Positions 1-6,367 of a stretch of DNA of 7,476 nt are shown here, piece after piece (the first letter of the stretch is position 1; the number at the start of each line of letters is the position of its first letter). The DNA is taken from NCBI GenBank assembly GCA_023430625.1, contig JAEZAA010000246.1, forward strand, positions 1 through 7,476, read 5' to 3'. A program made the translations under genes and the position numbers. Source of the stretch: Pseudomonadota bacterium (GTDB lineage Bacteria > Pseudomonadota > Gammaproteobacteria > Pseudomonadales > Oleiphilaceae). Below the pieces are notes generated by a model that made no database searches, was not told the DNA's origin, and saw only the letters and a list, made by a program, of their open reading frames with translations.

Positions 1-1496
1 CCCTCTGATTTGGCGCGCCCTTCCTCGGCGTCACGAATACGCTGTTCAACCAGCTGACCGCGACGCTGTTCGGTTTCCACAAAACGCTGGAAATCCGCCA
101 GAACGTCTTCCACCACCTGCAGGTCGGCCTCGAAGTCCTGGGTCAAACGTTCGACCACCGCTTCGATGCGCTCGCGCAGTGGATCCCGCTCCCCCGCGGC
201 CTTCTCGTTCCAACCGATGGCGGCCGTGGCCAGTTCGTTCAACAGGCGCCGGGCCGGGTGGCCGCGTTTGCTGAAAAAGGTCTTATCCAGCACGGCTACT
301 TTCAGCATGGGAATCTGCAGCCGGGCGATCAGCGCCTTCATGGCTGCGGGCAGTTGGCGGTCGTCGAGGATAAACTCGAACAGCATGGCGACCAGGTTGA
401 TCACATCGTCATCGACCGGGCTCACCCGCCCCTGACGTCCCGCCTGCTGAAGCAGGCTGGGCAGCAAACTGCGATAGTCGATCAGCCCACCAGTGTTCTG
501 GACCTGGCCTGTCAGATCCTGCTGATGCTGGGCCTGGGACAACAGGTACAACAAGTCGACTTGGCTCAAGACAGGTACCGAGCCTTGCGTGGCGCCCGGC
601 GTGCCCATAACAAAGCCACCGGCCGCACCGCGTTCCAGAGGCATCAGCGTCGGAATCCGGCCTTCGATGCGTTGCTCCGCCAACAATTCGCGAAGCGCGC
701 CAAACACTTCCGCCTCGTCCGGAGTACCCGGCGCGGCCGCCATGCCGGCACTGCGCTGAACGCCACCCAGCGCAGGCGCACCCTGCGGTCTCGCGGGCCG
801 CATGGGCTTGGTCGCAGCCTTGAGATCCGGCATGACACCCTGCTCCACCAGAAGGGCGTTGGCGGCCTGATAAAGTTCCTGCAGACCGCTCAAGGTGAAT
901 TTCTCGAACAGCTTGAGCAGCACCAGCTTGGCGCGAATCTCGACCGTCAGCTCCTGGCAGGACGCACCAAACGCCTGGCACAGGACACGTGGGCCCAGTG
1001 GGTTGCTCGCATCCGTCACCGGCACGGGGCGCATCAGGCAATCGATGCGCAGCGTCAGGTGTTGCAGCTCCCGCCCCTGCTGGCTGGTCGCTCGGCTCAC
1101 CATACTGTCAATCGCGACCCGCTCCTCCAGCTCGTCGTTCTGCACCAGATCCAGAGTTTCAAAATCGACGACCGACTCGGTCCGCGTTTCGGCACGCTCT
1201 CGTGGCAGATCTGCAAAAGCCCGGGCCACGCCCTGCAGAAAGGTCATCTCGATTTGCTTGCGCTTGAGGCGAACCTCGCGCATGGCATCAAAATACAGGG
1301 ATTGATCGCTGTTGGAACCGGCCCGGTCGGCCAACTCGAAGAGAGCATCGTCGGCACTGTCGAACATCCGGCCCAGCAGCGCCTTGAGCTTTTCGGTGCT
1401 GGTGTCGCGCAGCCTGATCAGCGGCAGCGGCAAGTGAGGCTGCGCCTCGGCTCCGCGACCCAGATTCAAGTGAACGATATTCGAATTGTTCTTCAT
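1..1496 (-). CDS. DUF1631 family protein, C-terminal end outside window
   Basis: The minus strand reads open from an ATG at 1496 to the window edge, giving 498 complete codons without a stop. The protein begins MKNNSNIVHLNLGRG and is rich in charged helices. An Ala/Pro/Gly-rich linker lies at about residues 229-259. A strongly conserved-looking block follows at about 370-427 (FILDDRQLPAAMKALIARLQ, then LDKTFFSKRGHPARRLLNELA), which I recognise as the DUF1631 signature. A coiled-coil-like stretch of Glu, Arg and Gln leads to the edge. Family members are roughly 700-800 residues, so perhaps a third is missing here. No signal peptide or membrane segment is visible, so it is probably cytoplasmic. 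The function is unknown and I see no catalytic motif. Upstream of the ATG are GGGAG, only 2 bases away, and GGAG, 11 bases away. Neither is ideal, but no better start is apparent. The gene is divergent from the protease-nadC unit and may share its control region. The family call is firm; the start is moderately sure. Confidence 0.87.
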   Translation of the reverse strand, partial: MKNNSNIVHLNLGRGAEAQPHLPLPLIRLRDTSTEKLKALLGRMFDSADDALFELADRAGSNSDQSLYFDAMREVRLKRKQIEMTFLQGVARAFADLPRERAETRTESVVDFETLDLVQNDELEERVAIDSMVSRATSQQGRELQHLTLRIDCLMRPVPVTDASNPLGPRVLCQAFGASCQELTVEIRAKLVLLKLFEKFTLSGLQELYQAANALLVEQGVMPDLKAATKPMRPARPQGAPALGGVQRSAGMAAAPGTPDEAEVFGALRELLAEQRIEGRIPTLMPLERGAAGGFVMGTPGATQGSVPVLSQVDLLYLLSQAQHQQDLTGQVQNTGGLIDYRSLLPSLLQQAGRQGRVSPVDDDVINLVAMLFEFILDDRQLPAAMKALIARLQIPMLKVAVLDKTFFSKRGHPARRLLNELATAAIGWNEKAAGERDPLRERIEAVVERLTQDFEADLQVVEDVLADFQRFVETEQRRGQLVEQRIRDAEEGRAKSE

Positions 1497-1569
1497 GGCT
1501 CCCAATACTCCGAACCTGTGCTTTCTGCCCGTCCGCACCGGATCAGTTTTTGACCAGCTCCGGCACATA

Positions 1570-1587
1570 GTGACAATTTTTTGTAAC
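1570..1587. repeat. imperfect inverted repeat GTGACAA-N4-TTGTAAC
   Basis: The arms GTGACAA (1570-1576) and TTGTAAC (1581-1587) are separated by TTTT and pair at 6 of 7 positions. The size and spacing suit a dimeric DNA-binding protein, and the site lies about 75 bp upstream of the DUF1631 start. It does not match the CRP/Vfr, LexA, Anr/Fnr or FleQ consensus that I know. The regulator, if any, is unidentified. AT-rich sequence can give such a repeat by chance. Confidence 0.35.
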
Positions 1588-1610
1588 GTAGGCTGAGTAT
1601 AGAACGTCAA
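1582..1610 (-). promoter_or_regulatory. possible promoter for the DUF1631 gene
   Basis: On the minus strand TATACT (1601-1596) matches the -10 consensus TATAAT at 5 of 6 positions, but it lacks a recognisable -35 at 16-18 bp. TTGACG (1610-1605) matches the -35 consensus at 5 of 6, but the hexamer 17 bp downstream (GTTACA, 1587-1582) is a poor -10. The two good hexamers are only 3 bp apart and cannot serve one promoter together. Either could belong to a real start site about 85-110 bp upstream of the ATG. This is a candidate only. Confidence 0.25.
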
Positions 1611-1825
1611 CAATCCGTTCCCTGTCACAATTTGTTAGCGCGCGACAGAGTTCACAACCCGCCACCGCAGCCTGTGTCATACCAGGTCCCGGATTGATGG
1701 CCGCCGGGCTTTTCAAGCCGGCTGTATCCCTGTAAGTTAGGAGCCCATTCGCCCCGGCACCGCCGCACGAGGGCAGCCCATCATCCCGCAGGAATGTTTC
1801 AGATCAGGAGCGGATCAAGGATTTC

Positions 1826-2353
1826 ATGAGCGAGTCGGCACCTTCCCATCACACCCGCAAGACCGGCCGCCTGATGCTGATCATCGCCTGGCTCGTCGGC
1901 ATGCTGCTGTTGACTCAAATGTTCGGCCATTGGGAGCGCCGCCAGCAGAATCCGAATCAGTCGCCCCTCTCCCAGCGCGCGGTGGATGGACGCATCGAAG
2001 TGGCACTGCACCGCAACCGTCAGGGTCATTACCTGACTCAGGGCCGGATCAACGGCGAGGCTGTCACGTTTTTGCTCGATACCGGCGCGACCGACATCGT
2101 GGTGCCCGCCGCGCTCGCCCAGGAACTGGGGCTGCAACACCTGGGCCGGGGCTATGCGTCGACCGCCAACGGCGTGGTGGAGATCGAGCGCACCGAACTG
2201 GAAAGCGTTAGCATCGGCGACATCATTCTTTATAATGTGCCCGCCAGCATTAACCCCGGCATGCGCGGCGAGGACGAAGTCCTCCTGGGCATGAGCGCCC
2301 TGCGGCAACTGGATTTCGCCCAGCGCGACGGCGTCCTGACGCTCACCCAGTAA
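1826..2353 (+). CDS. membrane-anchored retropepsin-like aspartic protease (TIGR02281 type)
   Basis: This is a 175-residue protein. A short basic N-terminus (HHTRKTGR, residues 8-15) is followed by one hydrophobic segment (about 16-33), consistent with a signal anchor that places the catalytic part in the periplasm. The catalytic domain carries the aspartic protease motif FLLDTGATDIVVP, with Asp85-Thr86-Gly87 as the active-site triad. It ends with the family's LLGMSAL block (153-159). Like retroviral proteases it has a single DTG and should work as a homodimer. Caulobacter PerP is a related periplasmic enzyme. The substrate here is unknown. The ATG at 1826 is chosen because AAGGA (1817-1821) lies 4 bases upstream and it gives the full membrane anchor. 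The stop is 39 bases before the nadC ATG on the same strand, so the two are probably co-transcribed, though no metabolic link between them is evident. Confidence 0.88.
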   Translation: MSESAPSHHTRKTGRLMLIIAWLVGMLLLTQMFGHWERRQQNPNQSPLSQRAVDGRIEVALHRNRQGHYLTQGRINGEAVTFLLDTGATDIVVPAALAQELGLQHLGRGYASTANGVVEIERTELESVSIGDIILYNVPASINPGMRGEDEVLLGMSALRQLDFAQRDGVLTLTQ

Positions 2354-2392
2354 TGTTTTGCGGATCAGTCTTTCACGGGAGAGCCGTTGTTC

Positions 2393-3235
2393 ATGGATAT
2401 TCAAGCACTACGTCCCACCATCGAACAGAATGTCCGGGCCGCACTGGCCGAAGACATTGGTAGCGGCGATGTGACCGCCCAATTAATCGACCCGGCAACC
2501 CGTGCCCGGGGCCGGGTCATCACTCGGGAAGCCGCCGTCATCAGTGGCCAGGCGTGGGTCGACGAAGTCTTTCGCCAGGTGGATCCGGCTGTCGAGCTGC
2601 GCTGGCAGGTACGGGACGGAGAACGGGTCGTGCCCAACCAGGTGCTGTTCGAAGTGGAAGGCCCTGCGCGCTCGCTGCTGACCGCGGAACGGGCGGCACT
2701 GAACTTCCTCCAGACCCTGTCCGGTACCGCCACCATTTGCCGCGAGTACGCCGATCTGGTCGCTCACACCCATTGCCGTCTGCTGGATACCCGCAAGACC
2801 CTGCCTGGCCTGCGGCTGGCACAGAAATACGCAGTAACCTGCGGTGGCTGCCACAACCACCGGCTCGGCCTCTACGACGCCTTCCTGATCAAGGAAAACC
2901 ATATCCAGGCCTGTGGCTCCATCACCCAGGCCGTGCTGCGGGCGCGGGAACAGGCGCCAGGCACGCCGGTGGAAGTGGAAGTGGAAACCCCGGAGGAATT
3001 GGCGGAAGCCATTGCCGCCGGTGCCGATATCATCATGCTGGACGAGTTCTCTCTGGAGCAGACTCGCGAGGCCGTGCGCTATACGGCGGGGCGCGCCAAG
3101 CTGGAGGCGTCCGGCGGCATCAGCCGCGCCAATCTGGTCAGTGTGGCGGAGACCGGCGTCGACTATATCTCCATGGGCGTCCTGACCAAGGACTGCAAAG
3201 CCATCGATCTCTCCATGCGTCTTCAGGACAGCTAA
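2393..3235 (+). CDS. nadC: nicotinate-nucleotide diphosphorylase (carboxylating)
   Basis: NadC (quinolinate phosphoribosyltransferase) converts quinolinate and PRPP to nicotinate mononucleotide, CO2 and pyrophosphate in de novo NAD synthesis in the cytoplasm. The 280-residue product is the usual length. The N-terminal part contains ALAEDIGSGDVTAQLI and GPARSLLTAERAALNFLQ. The barrel carries the substrate-binding block RKTLPGLR (134-141), KENH (167-170), an EVEVE strand (194-198), LDE (Asp217-Glu218) and EASGGI (238-243), all typical of active enzymes. The start is uncertain by two codons. A TTG at 2387 sits 5 bases after GGGAG (2377-2381), while the ATG at 2393 is 11 bases after it. I prefer the ATG by codon, but the spacing favours the TTG. 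The gene follows the aspartic protease by 39 bases. No nadA or nadB is in view. A strong inverted repeat follows the stop. Confidence 0.97.
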   Translation: MDIQALRPTIEQNVRAALAEDIGSGDVTAQLIDPATRARGRVITREAAVISGQAWVDEVFRQVDPAVELRWQVRDGERVVPNQVLFEVEGPARSLLTAERAALNFLQTLSGTATICREYADLVAHTHCRLLDTRKTLPGLRLAQKYAVTCGGCHNHRLGLYDAFLIKENHIQACGSITQAVLRAREQAPGTPVEVEVETPEELAEAIAAGADIIMLDEFSLEQTREAVRYTAGRAKLEASGGISRANLVSVAETGVDYISMGVLTKDCKAIDLSMRLQDS

Positions 3236-3245
3236 TCGCCCTCCC

Positions 3246-3282
3246 GATCTGGCCCGGCACTCCGTTCAGGCCGGGCCAGATC
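3246..3282 (+). terminator. 13-bp perfect hairpin after nadC, no U-tract
   Basis: GATCTGGCCCGGC (3246-3258) and its exact reverse complement (3270-3282) form a 13-bp GC-rich stem with an 11-base loop, beginning 11 bases after the nadC stop codon. The position suggests a transcript end or a 3' stabilising structure for the protease-nadC message. The bases that follow (CCTGGCG) contain no T-run, so it is not a canonical intrinsic terminator on the plus strand. It could pause polymerase, protect the RNA from 3' exonucleases, or act with Rho. Confidence 0.55.
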
Positions 3283-3329
3283 CCTGGCGTTCGTCAGGTG
3301 CTGCACCATTGGCAGCACGTCTCGCCAAT

Positions 3330-3445
3330 TACAAACAATCACACTTTGTTACATTTGGTTTCATTTGCCAGGTCGCCTTATTTTGGCGCAAATAGTATAT
3401 TTTTCGATCACTTCTTTTCGTACGCAAGGACTGACTTAGACAGGT
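3330..3445 (+). promoter_or_regulatory. AT-rich leader and likely promoter region of the PAS-GGDEF-EAL gene
   Basis: This stretch is clearly AT-richer than the coding sequence around it. It holds ACAAA/TTTGT inverted arms (3331-3335 and 3345-3349), three ca-tttg units spaced 10 bp apart (starting about 3341, 3351 and 3361), and a small bulged inverted repeat TTTG...CGCC/GGCG...CAAA (3364-3392). A TATATT hexamer (3396-3401) matches the -10 consensus at 5 of 6 positions, but I find no good -35 at 16-18 bp. The promoter may therefore depend on an activator, or the true start may lie elsewhere. No regulator can be named from the sequence. Confidence 0.35.
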
Positions 3446-5482
3446 ATGTTGGCAAATCTCATGCATCGCGCCCGCCGGTTGCGCCCCAAGCTTATGGGAC
3501 CGCTGCTCGCACTGGTTGTCGCCCTCCTTTATTACCTGTTAGTCCGCAACGGATTACTGCCGCTGGAGGCGCAGCTGGTCGCGGTTGTCCTGGCCGTGAG
3601 CTTCCTCGTCACACTGCTGGTGGAGCGCCGCCGGCTCCAGACCATGCTGGGCCTGACGGTGGCGAAACACAGCCAGCAATGGGAAGCGATCAACCGGGAA
3701 CTCCAGGATGAAATCCATATCCGCCAGCAGGCGGAGCGTTCCTTTCGCACCTCCTCCCGCCGCTATCGGGCGCTCATCGAGATGGCCGGCAGCCCGATCA
3801 TCGTCATGGACCCGGATTTCACCATCCGCCAATGGAATGGTGCCGCCGAACGGTTGTTCGGCTATCAGCGGGAAGACATCATCGGCAAGAACTATGTCCA
3901 CTGCTTCGTGCCGATGCCACACCAGGACGAAACCGCCTGGAAGATCAAGAAGGCGCTGGAAGGCGGGACCGGCAAGGAATGTCTGGAAGCGGAAGCGCTC
4001 ACCGGCGATGGCCGTCGCCACATCATGCTCTGGAACATCAATCGGGTCGAAGATCCGGAAGAACAGACCACCCAGGCCATCGTGATCGGCCAGGAAATCA
4101 CCGACATCCGGCTCACCCAGGACCGCCTGCACTATCTCGCCCATTACGACGACCTGACCGGCGCCGCCAACCGGCGCCTGTTCGAGGACCGTTGTCGCCA
4201 GGCGCTCAAAAGCGCGGAGCGTGGGCGCCATCAGGTGGGCCTCATGCACCTGGATATCGACCATTTCAAACGGATCAACGATACCTTCGGCCATGCCGCC
4301 GGCGATTTGCTGCTCAAGGAAATCGCGGATCGGCTACGGCGTTGCGTGCGCAAGCAAGATACCGTCGCCCGCCTCGGCGGCGACGAGTTTGCGGTTCTGC
4401 TCCATCAGGTCAACGGTGCGGAAGGGGCCGAGGTGGTTGCCCGCAATGTGCTGGAGGCGGTGGTGCAGCCGATTCAGCTGCCCGGTCAGGAACTGGTGAT
4501 CACCACCAGTATCGGCCTCGCCCTCGCCCCCAGCGATGGCGAGGATTACGACGAGCTGCTCAAGAACGCCGACATGGCCATGTATCGGGCCAAACAGGCC
4601 GGTCGCAACAATGTTCAGTTCTACCACCGGGAAATGAACGATGAGTTCGCCCGCCAGCTGCAACTGGAACAGGAACTGCGCACGGCGCTGCAGGAACATC
4701 AGTTCCGGATCCATTATCAGCCGGTGATCGATCTGGAAAGTGGCCGGATCGTTGCGCTGGAGGCCCTGCTGCGCTGGCAGCATCCGACGCGCGGCCTGCT
4801 CCAGCCCCAGGCGTTTCTCAAGGTTGCCGAGTCGTCCGGACTGCTCACCCAGATCGGTGCATGGGTCCTGCTGCACAGTTGCCTGCAGGGCCGCGCCGTA
4901 CAGGTAATGAGCGAACACCCGGTGCAAATCTGCGTTAATTTGTCGCAGCGCCAGTTCCAGCACCCAGAGCTGATGGAGCTGGTGGCCAGGACCTTGGACG
5001 AGACCCGCTTCGATCCTCACTTCCTGGCGCTGGAAATCAACGAGACCAGCATTGTCTCCCAGCCCGAGGAATCGATTCAGACCCTGCGGGCGCTGACCCG
5101 CCTCGGCCTGTCGCTCACGCTCGACAGTTTTGGCTCCGGATTCACCTCGCTGATTCACCTGGCGCGCTTTCCCGTCGCCACCGTCAAGATCGACCGCCGC
5201 TTTATCCGCGGCATTCCCGATCAGGATAACGAGGTAGCCGTGACCGGGACGCTGCTGACCATTGCCCACAAAATGGGCTTGCGGGTCATTGCCGAAGGCA
5301 TCGAGTATCCGGAACAGGAAGCTTTTTTCCGACGTCATCAATGCCGTTACCTGCAAGGGCATCTCTATGCCCGAGCAGTGCCCGACACCGCCCTGCCCGA
5401 TCTCTTCCATGGGACGCGGCGGGGTTATCTGGACCTGACGGCAGGGCAAATCGGTCTGCCGCTCGACAAGACCGCATCCTAG
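3446..5482 (+). CDS. membrane-bound PAS-GGDEF-EAL protein (c-di-GMP synthase/phosphodiesterase)
   Basis: This 678-residue protein has two transmembrane helices (about 17-34 and 42-60) with a very short periplasmic loop. Then come a helical, coiled-coil-like linker (60-105), a PAS domain (about 106-223), a GGDEF domain (about 229-391) and an EAL domain (about 404-660). The cyclase motif GGDEF (311-315) is intact. RKQD (302-305) sits five residues before it, the usual position of the RxxD product-inhibition site, so GTP-to-c-di-GMP activity under feedback control is likely. The EAL domain keeps Glu439 (of EAL), Asn498, Glu530, Glu533, Asp560, Lys581, Glu617 and Gln637. The metal-binding loop, however, reads DSFGSG (560-565) where active enzymes have DDFGTG. 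Phosphodiesterase activity may be weak or lost, with the domain acting as a sensor. The PAS ligand is unknown. The ATG at 3446 follows an in-frame stop (TAG) three codons upstream and has a poor ribosome binding site; an internal ATG at 3461 is an alternative. Confidence 0.93.
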   Translation: MLANLMHRARRLRPKLMGPLLALVVALLYYLLVRNGLLPLEAQLVAVVLAVSFLVTLLVERRRLQTMLGLTVAKHSQQWEAINRELQDEIHIRQQAERSFRTSSRRYRALIEMAGSPIIVMDPDFTIRQWNGAAERLFGYQREDIIGKNYVHCFVPMPHQDETAWKIKKALEGGTGKECLEAEALTGDGRRHIMLWNINRVEDPEEQTTQAIVIGQEITDIRLTQDRLHYLAHYDDLTGAANRRLFEDRCRQALKSAERGRHQVGLMHLDIDHFKRINDTFGHAAGDLLLKEIADRLRRCVRKQDTVARLGGDEFAVLLHQVNGAEGAEVVARNVLEAVVQPIQLPGQELVITTSIGLALAPSDGEDYDELLKNADMAMYRAKQAGRNNVQFYHREMNDEFARQLQLEQELRTALQEHQFRIHYQPVIDLESGRIVALEALLRWQHPTRGLLQPQAFLKVAESSGLLTQIGAWVLLHSCLQGRAVQVMSEHPVQICVNLSQRQFQHPELMELVARTLDETRFDPHFLALEINETSIVSQPEESIQTLRALTRLGLSLTLDSFGSGFTSLIHLARFPVATVKIDRRFIRGIPDQDNEVAVTGTLLTIAHKMGLRVIAEGIEYPEQEAFFRRHQCRYLQGHLYARAVPDTALPDLFHGTRRGYLDLTAGQIGLPLDKTAS

Positions 5483-5563
5483 ATCCCCGGCCCGACTTTC
5501 CAGAACCAATCCACTTCTTCAGACTTGAAACAATGAACCAAGCTCGCCTGGAGCCGCCCAACC

Positions 5564-5779
5564 ATGTCTGACTCGCCAAAAGCCGACGCCAACGCGCCGG
5601 CTTCGCCCTGTATCCGCAGGTGCTGCCTCGACCACCGGGACGTGTGTCTGGGATGCGCGCGGACGCTGCAGGAAATTCTGGACTGGCACCAGATGACATC
5701 AGCGGAAAAGCAGGATGTGCTGAACGACCTGGAGCGCCGTAAACAGGCTCGTCCGGCGCCGGATATCTGGAGCGTCTGA
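5564..5779 (+). CDS. DUF1289 family cysteine-rich small protein
   Basis: This 71-residue protein matches the DUF1289 pattern. SPCIRRCCLD is followed by VCLGCARTLQEI, giving cysteines at 16, 20, 21, 28 and 31, and then by a helical tail beginning DWHQMTSAEKQDVLNDLERR. The spacing C-x3-CC-x6-C-x2-C suggests binding of a metal or Fe-S cluster. Members are often labelled predicted Fe-S proteins, but the biochemical role is not established. It has no signal peptide and is probably cytoplasmic. The ATG at 5564 has GGAG (5550-5553) 10 bases upstream. The stop codon overlaps the thpR start by one base (TGATG), so the two genes are co-transcribed and thpR translation is probably coupled. The 81 bases after the PAS-GGDEF-EAL gene hold no clear promoter or terminator, so read-through from that gene is possible. 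Confidence 0.88.
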   Translation: MSDSPKADANAPASPCIRRCCLDHRDVCLGCARTLQEILDWHQMTSAEKQDVLNDLERRKQARPAPDIWSV

Positions 5780-6342
5780 TGGATGCTGACCCCGCCGTCA
5801 AGCGTTGCTTCCTAGGCCTCGCCCTGCCCGATGCCACCAGCCAATTGCTGGCACGGGAATCCGCGCGGCTGCAGGAGACGATCGGTCATACCCATTTCCG
5901 CTGGATTCCCGCGCGCAATTTTCATCTGACGCTGGCGTTTCTGGACGATCTGTCGACGGAAGGAATTGCCCGCCTGGAGTCGCTGCTGGCGGCGCAACCT
6001 TGGCTGAATTCGCCCCTGCGGTTGGAAATCCGTGCCCTGGGCGGATTTCCCAGCGTCACCCGTAGCCGCTATGTGGTTGCCCATATCGAGCCGAACCCAA
6101 CCCTGGACGCCATCTATCGGGATTTGCAACAGCGGTTGGCGGACAACGGCTACCGCACTGAAGCACGGTCGCTACGCGCCCATATCACACTGGCCCGTGG
6201 TACCCGGCAAAGGCCAACCCTTGCCGTAGGAGAGCAACGCCTTACAGTGCCGATTGAATTTGGTGCACACGAGTTGGTCTTATTTGAAAGCCAGACGGGA
6301 CCGAGGGGCTCCGTTTATTCCCGACTGGCAGGCTTCGCCTAG
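5779..6342 (+). CDS. thpR: RNA 2',3'-cyclic phosphodiesterase
   Basis: This 187-residue protein belongs to the 2H phosphoesterase superfamily (formerly LigT, 2'-5' RNA ligase). It has the two diagnostic HxTx motifs, HLTL (49-52) and HITL (135-138), whose histidines form the active site. The N-terminal RCFLGLALP and the FRWIPARNFHLTLAFLDD stretch are typical of ThpR. The length is normal for the family. The enzyme hydrolyses 2',3'-cyclic phosphate ends of RNA to 2'-phosphates and can form or cut 2'-5' bonds in vitro; its physiological substrate is not settled. The ATG overlaps the DUF1289 stop (TGATG), and there is no separate strong ribosome binding site, consistent with translational coupling. 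The stop lies 14 bases from the stop of the convergent yqcC gene. Confidence 0.95.
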   Translation: MDADPAVKRCFLGLALPDATSQLLARESARLQETIGHTHFRWIPARNFHLTLAFLDDLSTEGIARLESLLAAQPWLNSPLRLEIRALGGFPSVTRSRYVVAHIEPNPTLDAIYRDLQQRLADNGYRTEARSLRAHITLARGTRQRPTLAVGEQRLTVPIEFGAHELVLFESQTGPRGSVYSRLAGFA

Positions 6343-6344
6343 CG

Positions 6345-6367
6345 GACCTCCGTCGTTTAGGAGGGTC
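6345..6367. terminator. weak hairpin between convergent thpR and yqcC
   Basis: GACCTCC (6345-6351) can pair with GGAGGGTC (6360-6367) around the loop GTCGTTTA, with one bulged base. This makes a 7-bp stem that covers the yqcC stop codon and begins just after the thpR stop. Its place between two convergent genes suggests a bidirectional terminator. There is no clear T-run on either side, so termination is only a possibility. Confidence 0.3.

Larger units (their letters stand above)
1497..1825. promoter_or_regulatory. divergent intergenic control region
   Basis: These 329 bases separate the divergent DUF1631 and protease genes. No convincing gene lies here. The DUF1631-proximal part (about 1560-1640) is AT-richer than its surroundings and holds an inverted repeat (1570-1587), a TATACT hexamer on the minus strand (1601-1596) and the element TCACAATTTGTTA (1625-1637). 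The protease-proximal part is GC-rich. It contains a short imperfect hairpin around 1705-1724 (GGCTT/AAGCC), but no clear sigma-70 promoter facing the protease gene. The best pair I found there, TTTTCA at 1710-1715 and TAAGTT at 1733-1738, is a weak match. The protease ribosome binding site AAGGA (1817-1821) closes the region. Confidence 0.6.

Noticed and set aside
258..1553. A 431-codon open frame on the plus strand
   Set aside because: It is antisense to the DUF1631 gene, whose minus-strand translation carries recognisable family blocks. The plus-strand translation is a Gln/His/Arg-rich composition typical of shadows in GC-rich DNA.
3283..3445. Riboswitch or small RNA in the leader before the PAS-GGDEF-EAL gene
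   Set aside because: I looked for a c-di-GMP riboswitch-like or other structured leader, but only short imperfect stems are present. Nothing matches a known aptamer core.
2554..3711. A 385-codon plus-strand frame spanning nadC, the gap and the next gene
   Set aside because: It overlaps two confident genes out of frame and has an Arg/Gly/Pro-rich shadow composition. It also runs through the intergenic hairpin.
3554..4294. A 246-codon open frame on the minus strand
   Set aside because: It is antisense to the PAS/GGDEF coding region, with no ribosome binding site or family resemblance.
4334..5509. A 391-codon open frame on the minus strand
   Set aside because: It is antisense to the EAL-coding part of the PAS-GGDEF-EAL gene and has no recognisable domain. 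The sense strand has clear motifs throughout.
5533..5571. A 12-codon upstream ORF overlapping the DUF1289 start
   Set aside because: It has no ribosome binding site and is too short to judge. The overlap with the ATG at 5564 is probably accidental.
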